Assembly (NCBI RefSeq): GCF_003633775.1
Contig: NZ_RBIN01000004.1
Coordinates: forward strand, 310,001-374,000
DNA from: Kushneria sinocarnis
GTDB lineage: Bacteria; Pseudomonadota; Gammaproteobacteria; Pseudomonadales; Halomonadaceae
Direction: 5' to 3'
DNA length: 64,000 bases
Below, piece after piece: positions 62,996 to 64,000 of this stretch. Position numbers and translations under genes: made by a program. How positions within the stretch are numbered: position 1 is the first letter of the stretch; every line of letters starts with the position of its first letter. The notes beneath the pieces were generated by a model. That model was given only the letters and a program-made list of their open reading frames with translations. It made no database searches and was not told the origin of the DNA.

Positions 62996-63724
62996 ATGAT
63001 GAACAGCAGTATTACGCCAATGATCGTGCCCGCGGTGCTCTGGACCCTGATCGCCTTTTCGGTGGTGACCTGGGCGGTGCTGCTGATCAAGGGGCTGCAG
63101 TTTGCCCGCAACCGTACCGAGAACAAGCGGTTTCGCAAGGCCTTCTGGGAAGCCCGCAGCCTGGAGGAAGGCGAGTCCGTGGCCGAGCAGCGCCCCGGCA
63201 CCATGGCCTCGATTGCACGCGCCGGGTTTGCGGTCATTACCGGCAGCGACATCTCGCCCGACAACCGGGAACTGGCTCAGCGAATCAACCGTTCCGACCG
63301 TCTGGAACGCAGCCTGCGTCAGCAGATTCAGCGGGAACGACGTTCGCTGGAAGGCGGCCTGGCCATTCTGGCCAGTATCGGCAGCACCTCGCCCTTCATC
63401 GGCCTGTTCGGCACCGTCTGGGGCATCATGGAAGCACTGGTCACCATCGGCGAGACCGGTGAAGCCGGGCTGGACACCGTGGCCGGCCCCATCGGCCACG
63501 CCCTGATTGCCACCGGCGTCGGTATTGCCGTCGCCGTGCCCGCCGTGCTGGTTTACAACTACTTCACCCGTCGCCTCAAGCTCAACGTATCGCTGATGGA
63601 TGATTTTGCGCACGACTTTTACAGCCTGGCGCAACAGAACGAGTTTCATGTTCGCTCTTCGGTCGATACCGGCCATGCAGCACATGGCAACCCCGCTCCC
63701 CGGCATCAGCCGATGGGTGCCTGA
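62996..63724 (+). CDS. exbB: TonB-system motor protein ExbB
   Basis: MotA/TolQ/ExbB-family proton channel subunit (242 aa). The first span (PAVLWTLIAFSVVTWAVLLI) is followed by a cytoplasmic region. LAILASIGSTSPFIGLFGTV then GIMEAL carries the second span and conserved Gly/Thr. LIATGVGIAVAVPAVLVYNY forms the third. AGGAG is 10 bases before the first ATG; a second ATG follows immediately. It sits between tonB and exbD. Confidence 0.95.
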   Translation: MMNSSITPMIVPAVLWTLIAFSVVTWAVLLIKGLQFARNRTENKRFRKAFWEARSLEEGESVAEQRPGTMASIARAGFAVITGSDISPDNRELAQRINRSDRLERSLRQQIQRERRSLEGGLAILASIGSTSPFIGLFGTVWGIMEALVTIGETGEAGLDTVAGPIGHALIATGVGIAVAVPAVLVYNYFTRRLKLNVSLMDDFAHDFYSLAQQNEFHVRSSVDTGHAAHGNPAPRHQPMGA

Positions 63725-63765
63725 ATCCGCCCCCTGCCACCCTTCAGATTCCGGGAGACATGACC

Positions 63766-64000
63766 ATGGCCTTTTCCAATCAGGACGATGATGAAGTACT
63801 CAGCGAAATGAATGTCACACCGCTGGTGGATGTCATGCTGGTGCTGCTGGTGGTCTTCATTGTAACAGCCCCGCTGATGACCAATGCCGTGCACGTCAAT
63901 CTGCCCAGGACCGGCGCAGTAGCGCCGCCCGAATCCAGTGAACCGATGGTAGTGAGCGTGGATGCCGAGGGGCACTATTTCATTGGCAAGCAGGAGTACG
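63766..64000 (+). CDS. exbD: TonB-system protein ExbD (3' end outside window)
   Basis: The first 78 residues of an ExbD/TolR protein, read directly. AFSNQDDDEVLSEMNVTPLV is followed by DVMLVLLVVFIVTAPLM, the single span with the essential membrane Asp (VDVML) that carries protons. VHVNLPRTGAVAPPE then enters the periplasm. The ATG at 63766 has GGGAG 8 bases upstream; an in-frame ATG at 63760 is too close to it. The remainder of the gene is missing. Confidence 0.93.
   Translation, partial: MAFSNQDDDEVLSEMNVTPLVDVMLVLLVVFIVTAPLMTNAVHVNLPRTGAVAPPESSEPMVVSVDAEGHYFIGKQEY

Overview
The window looks like a chromosomal segment of a GC-rich gammaproteobacterium. I infer a halophilic relative of Halomonas (Halomonadaceae, Oceanospirillales). 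The reasons are the long Pseudomonas-type DapD, the dut-algC-argB order, the gammaproteobacterial clusters rpsB-tsf-pyrH-frr-uppS-cdsA, ftsY-ftsE-ftsX-rpoH and prfB-lysS, and the many acidic proteins. The taxonomic placement is inference only. I saw no rRNA, tRNA, CRISPR array, prophage or insertion sequence. Most genes are ordinary conserved chromosomal genes.

Layout. 1-4300 (minus) is a translation and envelope-precursor block: rpsB, tsf, pyrH, frr, uppS and the start of cdsA. From 4563 on the plus strand come map, glnD, an ArsC/Spx-like gene, dapD, dapE and a small unknown gene (methionine processing, nitrogen sensing, lysine/peptidoglycan precursor synthesis). 11.3-19 kb holds a membrane-anchored cold-shock-domain protein, slyX, trxB, a tiny cysteine-rich CPXCG gene, acnA, an unknown membrane protein and a YeeE/YedE-type sulfur transporter. 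19-26.3 kb holds an S9 peptidase, a divergent pair of bactofilins, trpS, ald and an atypical Nramp-fold transporter. 26.3-30.2 kb (minus) holds a DUF2007 protein, rlmI, mutM, rpmG, rpmB and radC. 30.4-37.3 kb (plus) holds a quinone-oxidoreductase-like gene, gpmA, coaBC, dut, algC, argB and slmA. 37.4-41.6 kb (minus) holds rpoH, ftsX, ftsE and ftsY. 41.8-49.3 kb holds rsmD, a ZapB-like coiled coil, rimI with a HolD-like partner, bolA, an MFS exporter, an acidic unknown protein, lysS and prfB, the last with its programmed +1 frameshift.

49.4-61.6 kb is the most distinctive part. Four consecutive paralogous oligopeptide-binding proteins are followed by one OppB, one OppC, one fused double ATPase (OppDF) and an M3-family oligoendopeptidase that carries an export signal. 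Together they look like a peptide-scavenging module in which one permease is served by several receptors and by a periplasmic peptidase. 62.2-64 kb starts a tonB-exbB-exbD operon, preceded by a near-consensus sigma-54 (-24/-12) promoter, which is unexpected for TonB genes.

Start codons were moved downstream from the longest frame wherever a Shine-Dalgarno sequence or family alignment favoured it. Motifs and coordinates were read by eye. Family assignments rest on recognised motifs, not on database searches.
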